From Geosiphon pyriformis (lineage: Eukaryota > Glomeromycota > Glomeromycetes > Archaeosporales > Geosiphonaceae): 64,000 nucleotides of DNA. The number at the start of each line of letters is the position of its first letter. Within the stretch, counting starts at the first letter, position 1. The position numbers and the translations under genes are program-made. The stretch is from positions 1 through 64,000 of the forward strand of contig JAAOMT010000129.1 in assembly GCA_016748015.1 (NCBI GenBank). The letters run 5' to 3'. This document shows, piece after piece, positions 35,060 to 47,549 of the stretch. Under the pieces are notes generated by a model. That model had not been told where the DNA came from and made no database searches. It saw only the letters and a program-made list of their open reading frames with translations.

Positions 35060-37230
35060 GTGGCAGAATCAGAAAATATAGGAGCAAACCACTTGGAATT
35101 TGCAAAATTCTTATTTCAACACTATTGTCAATACTTGGAATTAAACCACAATCATATATCCACCAAATTAGTCTTCAATTTCTACATCAACAAAAAGATT
35201 TCCTTTTTGTTAGGAACACCAGTGAATACTGAATCAGCAAGGAAAACTTTCTATAAAGAATTAATTCAAAACACCAACCTATCAACAAATCATAATTTCG
35301 CATCCATCATTACTGAAATCAACAAAAAAATTGAACACCACACTCAACAAAGATATCCAATTACATACGCTAGTAAAGGCAAGGGAAAACTACAAACACC
35401 AGCAATAACACTCAGAAAAATACAGCCACCTACTTGAAAGAAAAACAGAATTGAATCCCCAAGCAACCCATCCTACCACTATACACCTGGAAGTGCCATT
35501 AACATATTATCAACAGACGTGTTCTCATCAACTGCAACATCAGCATTTGGACGATTCTCATTCCAAAGTAGACAAAGAAAAACAGAATTATTAGGACCAT
35601 ATGGCAAATACTTTGAGAGATTTAATTTACAATCATCAATGCCATCAGGATTTCGATTACTACCGTCTCCACCAGATTTCGGAATCTCTGATCTGTGGAA
35701 AGCAGTAGAATCAGAAAAGAGGAAGAAGAATCAGAGGATCAAAAATTCACTTATCAGCACCCGATCATTGAAAACCTGGAAGTTGAAACCCCAAATTTTC
35801 AAACTCAGCAAAATCTAAATCTAGAAAATTCAGAAATTGAAACTCTGAATCATCAAAGGCAGAACAATCCAAACTCTGAATTAATTAATCAGCAAAACTT
35901 ACCTCCAGTAATCGTCATCGATCAACTGCCAATTAATCCCATAGCCGAACCCATACAATAGCCACTTCAACTACCACTCCAACAACCAGTACAATAACAA
36001 CTGCTTTAACAGCCACCACAATCACCTAACTTAGATCCAATGGCCTATGCACCAATCGCAAAACTTGACAACTTTACTGGCAAAGAGGATGATGCTTAAG
36101 TATAGCTGAATAATGTAGAAAAGGCTATCACAGTCAATAGATGGAATAATGCCCGAGCAATGCAAGCCATTTTCTACTTTCTTAAGAATACTGCCAATTC
36201 ATAATATCAGAGCTTGGTTAATAAACCACAAGATTTCAATGCCTTCAAAGCAGAATTTCTAAGATACTTCAGCAACAATAACAGCATCAATCGCCTAGTC
36301 AATACATTCACCACCATGAAACAAGGAGAAACTAAAGCAGTTACCACTTATCTGGGACACTTCTATCAAAACCTGCCCCAAATTCAAACAATTGACACCA
36401 ACTATTTCACAGCCCCACAGATACTCAACCAGTTTATTCATGGCCTGCACAGCAGCATTTTGCAATATATATGTCTGTTGTATCCAGACACTCTTCAAGA
36501 TGCAGTCACATGCACCAAAGATTTTGAATCTGCTGAGTCAAAGGCTAACCACACCCAAGCCATTAATCTAATAATGAACGGATTATCTGAATTGGATTCC
36601 AAATTGGAGAAATTCAGTGAATCAATTAATAAGAGATTGGAAGGATACTTAGCTGACAATCATGCCATTTATCAGCCTCCACAATGACGCAATAATCAAG
36701 GAAACTCTAATTGTGCTCAAAATCAACCATGTCCATCTTTATTAACCAATCAACAGTGGCAACAGGAAATGCGTATCTGCCACTATTGTGGTAAACAAGG
36801 ACATATCCAAATTGACTGTTGCCAGCATTTAAATAACCAATGATCAGAAAATCAATATCGAAACCCTAATTGCCGGTTCCAAACTCCAAATCAGTACCCA
36901 AATCAAAACCAATCCACTTACCTACCAGTGATGCAGTTATCAGTCTATTAATCTCCAGTGTATCAAGCTCCAATCTATCAACCACAGCCACAAGTAATTT
37001 ATCAACAACCACAGCCACAAATAATCTATCAGCCCCAACAAATCCAAATACCACCCCAAAGCTTACCACTCAACAGAACCCAAAGACTGAGAATGACTCA
37101 ACAGAGCTGGAGATTGGCAATAGTAGTCCATCAACTGATCCCCAGTTTTTCACAGCAACCATCTGGATTATGCCAGCGGAATTCAGGTGCCGGTCAACCC
37201 CAGAACCCAAATTCCCAGAATTATTTAAGT
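35060..37230 (+). pseudogene. Gypsy C Gag region
   Basis: The frame opens after a TGA with GTG at 35060 (first residues ...AESENIGANHLEFAKF). A 1-nt loss near 35705 shifts the frame. The capsid-like part at 36214-36687 is open for 157 codons (FNAFKAEFLRYF, TMKQGETKAVTTYL, LDSKLEKFSESINKRLEGYL). The zinc knuckle CHYC-x4-H-x4-C is intact at 36778-36819. Stops are at Gln or Trp positions, for example three within 35958-36015. Confidence 0.85.
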
Positions 37231-38960
37231 TTCCTGGTTACCCCAGAAGACGCCTCAACTAATAACTCGGCATTCACCCAAAAACAACCACTTACCAGTA
37301 ATATCCTATCTGTTACTATCACCAAAGACAAGTCTTTGGCTGCTATATTCCCATTTGAATTCAAAGAAACAACTGCAATGCCATTATTTAGTGGAGCCAC
37401 TCTTGAAGCCAAACCAATCACCACAATGTACACTGATGCCAAAATTGAAGAACAATCCATCAAATTAATCCTTGACAGTGGTTCAGCAGACAGCATCATC
37501 ACATGACAACTTATAGATCAATTAGGTTGCCGAGTTGATCGAGCTGCTAGTGCCAGAATCATCACAGCCGATGGAGCAACCAAAACTCCAATCAGCAAAA
37601 TCGACGACTTCTCTTTCAAAGTCAATGACATTGTGACTCCCATTAAAGTTTTAATGATAGAAGCCACTCAATACCAAGCTCTCGTTGGTAATAACTGGCT
37701 ATCCAAAGTCAATGCAACATTAGACTAAAACACCCAGAAACTCCAGCTAATATATTAGAGCCAACACATATGTGTACTGGCCATATGTGGCCATTTCAAG
37801 ACTCCTCCAAGAGAGAAACTATTGATCGAACTGGAGGAGAAAAAAGAGAAACCTACCTGGGAAGCTTACCAAATCTCCTGGGCCGATGCTGACCACAACA
37901 AACTACCACCGATCCTCTCATAGAACAACAACCCTAAAAGAAAGCAAAAAGAGGAACTGACCTGGGAAACAGACAATTTAATCTGGACCAACAATGAACA
38001 GAAAGAACCATCGAGTTGGAAATGGAAAGAAGAAAAGGGAAAAAGGAAAGAGAGGGAGGAAGAAAACACTCAAGTTAACAATACTTATATCTCATACACC
38101 TATGGTCAACAACAATCATTGACCTATTGCCAACCCAAACTGATATGCATTGATTGCAGTAAAAAATTGTCATCAATAGGTGTATGCTGTAACGATGATG
38201 AAGAATATCAGACAACAACCAGGTTCTATTGCTACGCATGCCATTTTAAACATTTTGGAAGACCAAAACAAGTGGGAAAATAAGATAATACACCATGTAT
38301 AGCCTGTGGAAAAACTCTCCTTAATGAAAGAATGTGGAATAACATTCTGGGGAGAGGAGGAACATGTGACATGTTCTGCCAATACACAATCCTCATCAGT
38401 GACTGGGTCGAGAAAGGAACACTCATAGAAGCCACCTGGAGAAGAACTGTACAGCAATTGGACAGTTGTCCATATGACAACAATGAATTATGATAGATGG
38501 CAATTGTCAAAATTGAAGGTACATCACCAGAAGAAATCAGGACAATTAAAAACAACCTACCAGAACCCATCGAGCTTGACTGGAATGCAAAGCCAATCAT
38601 AAATTTTTTGGAACCAGAAGAGTTCCATGAACACTACCAAAACTTGGCACCCACTAGAGAAGAGTAAAAACAATGGTTAGCACAGTTAAATACAAGACTG
38701 TGTTGCCATTGTTTAATTCCCAGTGATTTTGAATATTGTGATGATTGTAACTTCATTTATAATCTACCATCATGCATGATCTACATGATCCTTAAAGAAG
38801 AAGAACCAATCAGCAGCTGTGCATCAGAATCAGAATTGCTGATCAATCACGATCCAGACTCTGACGACAATGACAAAAACACCGGTTCCAGCTCTGTTCA
38901 AAATGGCAATGACAACAAATATAATTCAAACTCAAATTCAAACTCCAATTTAAACTATAA
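37231..38960 (+). pseudogene. Gypsy C aspartic protease and cysteine-pair cluster
   Basis: LILDSGSADSIIT has the catalytic Asp at 37474-37476, but the Gly after SA is Asp (GGC to GAC-type change) and a TGA follows at once. The cysteine cluster spans 38146-38748: CIDC, CYAC, CIAC, CDMFC, CCHC and CDDC. CYAC is a pair that A and B show only in part. The acidic linker with Asn/Ser repeats (NSNSNSNSNLN, near 38930) precedes dUTPase. Confidence 0.8.
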
Positions 38961-38998
38961 ACAATACATTGCACTACCAGATCTCTCCAAGGAACAAG

Positions 38999-39430
38999 AG
39001 TTGAAATGGTATAGTGACAATGGGGAAAGTATTATGCCAGAACGTGCGCATAATACTGATGCAGGGTTTGATCTGAGATATCCAGGAAAAGAGGTTATCA
39101 AATTGGAATTACATTCACGCACCTGCATTGATTTGAAAGTAACACTAGAAATTTTGGCAACAACAATGGTTCAATTAGCATTTAGGAATAGTTTAGCAAA
39201 AAAAGAGATTAATATAAGAAGAGAAATAATTGACATGGGATATGTAAAAAATATCATCGCTATGCTACAAAATAACTTAGAAAAGGCCTATATAATAGAG
39301 CCCAATGAAAAGATAGCACAGGCAATATTCCTGTCTCTGGTTAGAATAGCTTAGCTAGTATTAATGAAAAAGAGAGAGAAATTAGGAATAACAGCGAAAG
39401 GAATACAGGGATTCGGATCAATGGATAGAA
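38999..39430 (+). pseudogene. Gypsy C dUTPase domain
   Basis: Motifs: TDAGFDLRY, FRNSLAKKEI, REIIDMGYVKNI, EKIAQAIFLS and GIQGFGSMDR. It is the only copy with Asp in motif 3, so Asp was probably ancestral. However, the Gly residues around it are Arg, Glu and Lys, again G-to-A changes. A TAG replaces Gln after LVRIA (39352-39354). Confidence 0.87.
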
Positions 39431-39439
39431 TAGATGTAC

Positions 39440-41259
39440 CAGTTAATATGGAGGAGAAAAAAATTGTTGGCCAAGGAGAAATTATCTTAACTGGTCAAGC
39501 TATTTCCATTCCACTATATAGCCAGTACATGCTAGCAATAGAAAGGAAGAAAAAAGAGCAAGAACAGATTTTTGAAGCTAAAGCAAACCTTTGTGAATCC
39601 AGAAAGATTGGGCTGATCAATCTCCACATACCAGCCAAAAGCTATAGCTGCATAAAAATTCCCATCTACAACAACACTGGCCATGTCATCAATGTATCAG
39701 AAGGAACCACTATTGGATATTTAACCACAGAAATAGAAGACCAACCACCAAACCCCATTCCAGACTTTCCACAACTTTGTGAATATGTTGACATTACATC
39801 ACAAACAATCTATGGATAAGATGAATGTTATTTGCTTCAACCAGAACAATTAGAACAAATGAACATGAGAAATCTAGACCCACTACAACATATGCAGCTC
39901 AAGATGTTGCTCAACAATTTCAATGACATCTTTGCCAGTGAAAATAAGTTTGGCTGAACTGACATCATCCAGCATCAGATCAAGACTGGAAATGCAATGC
40001 CAATTAAACAAAGAGCATACTGGGTACCACCAGCTAGTCACGAGATCATCCATTAAGAGATAAACCAAATGCTTAACAACAGGCTAATTCAGCCATCAAT
40101 GAGCCCATGGTCGTCACCAGTGGTACTTGTCCATAAAAAGAATAGAAAAATTTGATTTTGTGTAAACTACAGAAAACTCAATAGTATAACTCATGGAGAC
40201 AGCTATTCAACTCCATGAATACAGGAATTATTCGATGCTTTTGGTGAGAACAAATGGTTCTCAACATTAGACTTGAACAGTGGTTACTGGCAAGTAGCCA
40301 TGAATTCAGCCAACAAAGAGAAGATGGCATTTACTACTAGAGAAGAGAATTTTGAATTTGAAGTAATGTCATTCGGCTTAACCAATGCCCCAGCAACTTT
40401 TCAACAGCTAATGGAAATTGTCTATACTGGCTTATTATAGAAATCAGTAGTTGTATACTTGGATGACACTAACGTATTCTTAAAAACATTTGATGATTAT
40501 CTTCATCATCTTCAACAAGTGTTCGAAAGACTAAGAAGAGCAGAGCTAAAGTTAAATGCAACAAAGTGCTTCTTTGGCAAGACAGAGCTAAAATTCTTGG
40601 GACACATAGTCAGCAAAGATAGCATCAAAACAGATCCAGAGAAAATAGAAATAGTAAAGAACTTTCCAGTGCTGACCAATATGACAGAACTGAAATCATT
40701 CTTGGGATTTGCCAGCTACTATTGACATTTTATCAAGAGCTTTTCCAAGATAGCACAGCCACTCAACCAACTGCAAACCAAGAATACCAAATATGAATGA
40801 GCAGAAAGTCAACAAGAAGCTTTTGACATTTTGAAAAGAAAGCTCATTCAAACTCCAATACTGATTTATCCAGATCACAGCAAACCATTCATCATCACCA
40901 CCAATGCATCTGGCCAAGCATTGGAAGCAGTATTATCTCAGAGAGGACCAGATGGCAGAGAACATCCAGTAGCATATACCAGCAGAGGTTTAACACCAGC
41001 CGAAAAGAACTATGGGACACCGGAACAAGAACACTTAGCAATATACTGGGCAGTCATGAAATAAAAAGAATACTTGAGCCAGAAGTTTGAAGTATACACA
41101 GATTACAAGGGATTAACATTATTCCAAAAACAAGAATTTGGAGATGGAAGACAGCCAAAATGGAAAATGGCATTCACACCATACAATTATACTATACATT
41201 ACAAAAAAGGAAAAGACAACGGAAATACTGACAGTTTATTGTAAATAAGACAAATCTAA
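39440..41259 (+). pseudogene. Gypsy C spacer domain, reverse transcriptase and RNase H
   Basis: Spacer: QAISIPLYSQYMLAIERKKK ... IYNNTGHVINVSEGTT. RT has SMSPWSSPVVLVHKKN, STLDLNSGYWQVAMNSA (Trp retained, Asp to Asn) and the catalytic YLDD intact at 40456-40467. The stop at 40438-40440 before KSVVVY is at the same site as in A and B. RNase H shows TTNASGQALEAVLSQRG, then a stop at 41062 and a YTDYKGL stretch. It ends IRQI TAA at 41257-41259. Confidence 0.9.
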
Positions 41260-41322
41260 GAACATTTTAACACAAAAATATAACAAAACCAGAACAATAC
41301 CAACAAAAAAATGTAACAAAAA

Positions 41323-42705
41323 ATGAACATACAAAAATATCAACAACTGCAACATTATATAAACACTCAACAGTTCAAGGAGAATTTATTGCAAACAGAA
41401 CAAAAGAGTATCAAACAACAATCAAAATATTTTATCACTCACCAAAATATATTTTATCAAAAAAATAGAAAAAATCCAGATTAACCAACCAAAATAGTTA
41501 CAGAACCAGAAAAAGAGACAATATTATTCAACATGCACTCAAATCCAACAGCAGGACATTTTCACAAAAAAGCAACCATGAAAAAAACCAGAAAAAGATA
41601 CTATTGGTCATCAATGTATCCAGACATCATCTAATATGTTTAAAATTGTGATGTTTGTCAGCAAAGAGGAGATACGAAATCCAGTGAACCGTTAAGACTA
41701 ATCAAAGTAGGACAACCATTTGACTGTGTTGAAATTGATCTAGTCAAACCATTAACAATTACCAGCAGAGGAAACAGGTACATAACAGTAGCCATGGACT
41801 ATCTCACTAAATGGCCAGAGGTGAAAGCAATTCAAAGAGTGGATGCAGAATCCATTGCTGAATTTGTTCATCAGGATTTAATCTGTCAATATGGATGTCC
41901 AAAAGAATTATTATCAGATCAAAGAACTTATTTTGTGAACAAAACATTAACAGAATTAAGCCAAAGATTCGGAATTGAGAGACCACTATTATCACCATAC
42001 CATCCACAAACCAATGGATTAGTCAAAAAATTCAACAGAACATTGTGTAAAGCAATAGCTAAACTCAGCCAAGAAAACCAAAACGATTGGAATTTGTTGA
42101 TACTATCAGTACTATTTGCTTATTGGACAATGAAGCAAGATACTACACAAGCAACATCATTTGAATTAATATATGGTAGAACAGCAACACTACCAGTAGA
42201 AATAGAAATTAGTACATACCCAACCAAACCAATAATAGAAGAGAATTTCAAAAATACATTGTTGAAAAAAACATATGACTTAATGGAAACATTAGAAAAC
42301 AAATGACAAAGAGCAGCTAATAACATACAAAAATCACAAGAGAAACAAAAAGAAAGACATGATAACCAACTATCAGATAAACCAGTTGAATTCAAGATTG
42401 AAGACAAAGTACTACTACATCATACCAAAGCGGAAAAACAATGGAGTGGAAAATTTGACCCCAAATGGGATGGACCATTTCACATAGAAGAAATCCTAGG
42501 AAATGGAGCTTACAAATTAAGATTGAATGACAAAATCTTGACCAAAGCAGTACATGGAGATTGACTGAAACCATACCACCATATAGCATCATCATCCATT
42601 AGTAATATTCCACAATTAGGAGTACAGAGAATACTAGTCCAACCAGATAAGATTCCACGAGATCTGGAACCAATTATTATCATTGACAACAACACATCCA
42701 ATTGA
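41323..42705 (+). pseudogene. Gypsy C integrase, separate frame
   Basis: ATG 41323 (MNIQKYQQLQHYI) to TGA 42703-42705, again 1,383 nt. The zinc domain is damaged by stops and by NCDVCQ. The core has EIDLVKP, LLSDQRTYF and LVKKFN, so the catalytic Glu is replaced by Lys. The 170-codon stretch 41794-42306 is open and ends LENK with a stop, as in B. The C-terminal DKVLLHHTKAEKQW and WDGPFHIEEIL module is preserved. Confidence 0.9.
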
Positions 42706-42728
42706 TCGACAAAAAAATATATAAGAAC

Positions 42729-43388
42729 ATGGTCAATGTGACAGAAGAGAACAAAAAAATAGAGATTACAGACAATATCCATTCACTAGCCCAACAAATT
42801 TTTCAATTAATCCAACACCAGGAGATGGAAATTATCATCAATCAACAAACTATTCGTTACAAAAATATGGTAAAGATACCACAAAACAAAGCACAGAAAA
42901 GACTTGAAAATATAGTCGACAAGATCATGACTAAGATAAAATTGGCCATAAAAGAACAACAAATAGTCAGATTACACCAAGAACTTACCAGAGAAACTTA
43001 GACTTGGTGGATACAACAATTTCCAAAAAACTATTGTTATTTTTACTTGAGACAACACGTGAATATCCAGAACTTATATACAGATAAAACAAAGCAGTTA
43101 TTTTACACAACAATACTATAACAACTAGAACATTTTGTGAGAAAAAACAACTTATCCACATAAGCTTGAGCTATATACCAAATACATACAGCATTTTAGG
43201 ATTGACCAGAAATTCTACTCAACAAAGCAATGAATACAGTTACCAGTAATCAATTGGAAAAAATCACTAATGTTCAATTTGAAAAATTACGGACTCAAAT
43301 AACACAAGTAATTCTCGAAAATGAAATTCAGAAAATACTTCAAGAAGGAGAAGTAAATAAATTGGATTTTAATGAAGCTTAATATTAA
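42729..43388 (+). pseudogene. Gypsy C third frame (unknown protein in env position)
   Basis: ATG 42729 (MVNVTEENKKIEITDNI) to TAA 43386-43388, 660 nt, equal to gypsy A. The first 91 codons are open, ending at a stop for Trp in RET-TWWIQQF. Conserved blocks are SLAQQIFQLIQHQEME, NYCYFYL, LEHFV and TQVILENEIQKILQ. The start is 23 nt after the integrase stop. Confidence 0.75.
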
Positions 43389-43401
43389 AAGAAGGAAATA
43401 A
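43387..43401 (+). promoter_or_regulatory. Gypsy C polypurine tract
   Basis: AAAAGAAGGAAATAA abuts the 3' LTR. Compared with A and B it shows G-to-A changes only. Confidence 0.88.
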
Positions 43402-44306
43402 TATTACTCATAAAATATAGGAAATATAGTATTATTAGTCAGTAGATATTAGCCAATCAGAGGTAGACGTAGTAAATGTGGAATTTTAGAATTCCTCTCA
43501 GAGGAATTGCAGGATTCCAGGAATTTCAGAATTCTCTGACAAGAAATTCCAGGATTCCAGAATTCCAGAATTCCTCTCATCAGAAATCGCAGGATTCCAG
43601 GAATTTTAGGATTTTTGTTGCAAAGAATTGAGGAATTGAGGAATCTCAATTATGTATATATAGTAGTAGGATTAAAAGCTGAAAAAACAGACCTCTCAGT
43701 TTAGATTTAATCTAAGCAACATTCCAGTTCCCAATCATCAAATAAATAATTATTCCATATCTCAATCCACTTTCTACTATCAACACTTCATGTTAATAGT
43801 AATTGATACTTAACCACACTGGAACAATAGCTTTTGATCATGGCTATTGACAAGATACTAACGTACCAAATTGCCTTGGCTTATTTTCTCTATTTTCTTT
43901 ATTTTTATTTTCTTTATTTTTATTTTCTTTATTTTATTTTCTTTCTTTTTTGATTTTGTTGTTGTATACTAATTGATTAAAAAATTAAGCACTGAGTTAT
44001 TGACATCAAGGATAGCCTGGTAAAAGACCCAGAAATAAGGGTAGGATTTTATATATTATCAGATAGATTACCAGAAGGACACAACTGCCAGACTAAATTT
44101 GGCCATTATGCTAAGAAAGAAATTGGGAAAACTCTGAAAAAGATACATCTATTATTGACACTATTGAATCTCTGTCTATTATACAAAAGACTCCATTAAA
44201 ACTTTTAGATACAACACTTGTAGAATTTCATCCACGGAAGTAGCTTTTGAGTACCAAGTTATGGATTTGTTATTTAATTCAACAGCAGAAATAATCACCT
44301 GTAACA
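43402..44306 (+). repeat. Gypsy C 3' LTR (905 bp)
   Basis: Starts TATTACTCAT (TG to TA, as in the gypsy A 3' LTR) and ends ACCTGTAACA. The repeat cluster is at about 43480-43640 and the pyrimidine tract at 43886-43960, longer than in the other LTRs. It is the longest LTR here. Followed by the target copy GCGC. Confidence 0.95.
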
Positions 44307-46130
44307 GCGCTGATAGGCTCATGACCAAAGCAAAGAGATTTTCCAACATGTTTTCCAATTTCACAACCTCAGGTGAGGCAGTTAAACCTGAAACAGTGGC
44401 AGTTTTGTCACTAGTGGTATTACTTGAACCCACTTCCATCACTATATCCTCCCCTTGATTCTGCGATAGAGAGGTCACCAGCAGCTAACATCCAGGGCTA
44501 GGCTAGAAAACTGCTGGCACGAATGATTCTAACCTCTTAGCCAACTTACCAATTTGTCCTATAAGGCTGACAAGACTGCTTTCAATGCTAACTAAACATT
44601 TTTTCAAATCATTCACTACTGGAGGGAGAGGTTTATTATTTCCGATAGAACCAAGCTGAAAGTCATATTCAAAAGAAGTGCCTGAAGGAATAGAGCCAAC
44701 CACTGATGTCCAAGTCTTTTCACCAAAAGCCAAAGGATGAGAAACAGGAGCAAACTTCCTTTCATAAATCTTTGCCAATCTAAACCAGTCCTGAACCAAG
44801 AGAGAAGCCCTTTTGTTCTTTGGACTCAAAGACATACCAGCTGATTTACAATTTCTAGATGTATGACCAAGAGAACTACAAGAGGAACACAAGGCAGCAA
44901 ACAGGCATGACTAACAGAGACTAACACCTTTTATTACCAGAGTGTTGGCCAAAGCCCAATTCATATTACTCTTAAACTTAAAACACACTGTGATGCAGCA
45001 CGCCTGAGTATAGTTAACTGAATTGTGTTCGATGACACATGTTTTTCCACCCACTGAACCAATAAAATTTCAAAGATCATGTGCATTGGTTCCCATAGGA
45101 AAAGTGTAAAGCAATGCCTTAAACTTATCTCTGGAATCCCAAGTTTGTTTATCAACATCAGCTCTGGCCACCCAGACTGCATTTTTTCCGATAAGAATAG
45201 ACTACTTGGATGCCAACAAATTAGCTTGATCAAAATCTCCCAAAGTGACAATTGCTTTTTGCCACAGCTCTATCAACTGCATTTTGATCGACACAACAAC
45301 CCCAAATTCGGAAACAACTGCATGCATCACTTCAATCGATGTACCAACAGGAATCTCCTTAATCACAATATTCTGATTTGTACGATTGTTTACCAGACAC
45401 TTAAGATCAGTGTTTACCACAACACCACAATCATTTGCCAACTTCCCAGCAGCTATCATTGCCTTTTCCAAAGTAAAAGTCACACAAATAACTCTACCAA
45501 ATTTTAAAGGAGTAGAAGTCCCCCCAAAACCATTCACACTTGAAAAAATTTTCCTAATAAAACTTAATTTTTCCTGAGAAGACTTTCCAGCGATGGCCAC
45601 AAGATCAATATCTAAAGCAAAGAATTTGCGAACAGGCATTTGAACAGATGATTTAATAGGTAAAGGGGGTAGAAGAAGAAAGGAATTATCTAACACGTCA
45701 TTGTCTGTATTGACAGTGCCATAATCAATTACACCCAGAGGCTTTCTTAACACCTTTTTGGTCTTTACATGCAAACTCTTTGGCATTTGATTAGGATTCT
45801 CTTTCACAAAAGCACCACTTTCACTATAGTCAACACTGGTTTTCTCAACTAAACACTCCTCCTCCATGTCAATACTCTTAGACTCAGTAGTGTCACTTGT
45901 CTCAGAACCCCATGAATGAGCACCAGGAGCTTTAGCAGCAACCTTTCTATTATCAATACTCTCTGCCAATACACCTCCCTTCCTCTTCTTCCTTAACACA
46001 ACTGCCTTGAAACCACCCTCAGAACTAGAAACTTTAATAGTTTTCTTCATAACAGCAATAACAGGGCCAACAGTGGCTTCGTAATCAAAGAATGGTTTTG
46101 ATTTATCATACTGAATAGTAAAAAACTTCT
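44307..46130 (-). pseudogene. LINE copy 2 ORF1, 5' part, with leader
   Basis: The first Met after an in-frame TAA is at 46050 (MKKTIKVSSSEGGFKAVVL). Basic and acidic N-terminal stretches precede an RRM-like unit (VIKEIPVGTSIEVMHAVV ... WQKAIVTLGDF, about 45210-45370). A second unit follows (FKALLYTFPMGT...). The zinc knuckle CSSC-x4-H-x4-C is intact at 44848-44889. A coiled C-terminus runs to the gypsy C insertion. With the end in 23875-23930 it makes exactly 600 codons. Stops lie at about 45200, 44940 and 44500, with no net frameshift. Role: LINE RNP assembly. The leader 46051-46130 is T-rich. Confidence 0.85.
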
Positions 46131-47549
46131 TTTAAAAAAACTTTTGACTCTTTTTTGGAAATTTTAGACGAAAAAGAGAAAGAAGTTTTTTATAGTTTTT
46201 ATTAATAAAACATTTACAATAAAAACACTTTAATAAAATTAACAAAAAATTTACTAACTTAAGACCAATAGATAAATTTTTAAAATTAAAAATAGATACT
46301 TATTTTTGTTTATTTAAAAATTATATAATATTTATAATTTTTTTAGATATTTTTTTTAAGTTGTTTTTGAAAATATTTGTTACAATAATTAATTAATAAA
46401 AACAAACTATTTGTTGATATTAAAAATAATTATCTTTATAAAATTTTTTATTTTTTCAAGTCTAATATTTTTATTTTTAAAGTTGATATTATAAAAAATA
46501 ATACTATATAATTATTTATAATAAAAAAACAAATGTTTTAAAATTTTTATAAGTAATACAATTTTTATTATATAATATAATATATTTATTATTTTTTTAA
46601 TATTTAGAATGTTTTAGACTAAATTTTTTTATTTTTAATTGTTAAATATTTATAAATTAAATTGTTTTCTTAAAAATTATATTTATTGTATTATTTTTAT
46701 TATTAATTTAGCAATTTAAGATGTATTAAAAATATTAAAAATTGGTAATATTGCTAAAAAAAATATTGAGTTAAATAATTCAAATATTTTGGATTTAAAT
46801 TTAATTTTTAAGGTAATTATATAATTAAAATTAAATTATTAAATTCAAAATTCTTATAATTTTAGTTTATTAAATTTTACATATTATTTAGTTTTAAAAA
46901 TTAATTATTAAAATTTGTTTTTTACCTTAATATTGTAAAAAATTTAATAAATAATACTAAATTTTTAATCTTAAAGAATTAAAGTTAATTTATAATATTG
47001 TAATTTATTAGAATTTAATCTACTAAAACAAATATATTAATTTTATTAGATTAAATTAATTTTTTATTAAAATAAAAATTATATTTATTATTAATTTTAA
47101 TATTTATAAACTATTAATAATATAGTAAATAAAAAAAATCTAGAAGTTTTTGTTTTAACAAAATTATATAAATAAAATAAAATTTTTTTTTTATGTAAGT
47201 ATTTTACTTAAAAAAAAAATAAAAAATAAAAAAAATAAAAATAAAGATAAAAAAAAACAAAAAGCAAAAAAAAAACAAGAAAAAAAACAAACAATTATGT
47301 TTATAAAATATTATATAATTTTATTATGATTTTAAAAACCATTTTTTTTAATCATATATAATGTTTTTTATATTAAATATTTAACTTTTTTTTATGTAAT
47401 TTCTATTTATAATTATTTTTAAAATTTTATTGAAAATTATATTAATAACAAAAACAAAAACAATAATAAAAACAATAATAATAATAATAATATATTTTTA
47501 ACTAATATTAAAATTACAACATAAAAAGTTTTTAATAAGTTCAAAACTT
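46131..47549. other. AT-rich filler, about 1.4 kb
   Basis: Almost only A and T, with poly-A/T runs and ATAATA repeats. No LTR ends, LINE tail or coding pattern is visible. It separates LINE copies 2 and 3. It may be ancient transposon sequence decayed past recognition, or an AT-rich island. Confidence 0.6.

Larger units (their letters stand above)
23935..44306 (+). mobile_element. Gypsy C: Ty3/gypsy-type element with gypsy B inside its 5' LTR
   Basis: Its own sequence is 23935-24629 plus 34803-44306, 10,199 bp. It sits near the end of ORF1 of LINE copy 2, with the 4-bp duplication GCAC (23931-23934) / GCGC (44307-44310), one G-to-A apart. Domain order is as in gypsy A. It keeps YLDD in RT and Asp in dUTPase motif 3, but the integrase Glu of LVERFN is Lys, and stops are frequent. 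It must predate gypsy B, which interrupts it. Confidence 0.95.
8951..46130 (-). mobile_element. LINE copy 2, minus strand, in three pieces around nested gypsy elements
   Basis: One LINE of about 6.7 kb lies in three blocks: 44307-46130 (leader and ORF1), 23286-23934 (end of ORF1, start of ORF2) and 8951-13185 (rest of ORF2 and tail). The blocks join in frame. At gap one, removing gypsy C and one GCGC/GCAC duplication gives ORF1 of exactly 1,800 nt. At gap two, removing gypsy A and one ACAT/ATGT duplication gives ORF2 of exactly 4,692 nt, and the codons across the join match the corresponding site of LINE copy 1. All recognisable ORF2 pieces on the minus strand share one frame, so damage is nonsense and missense, not indels. 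It is the best reference copy of this LINE in the window. The 5' end is approximate. Confidence 0.93.
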
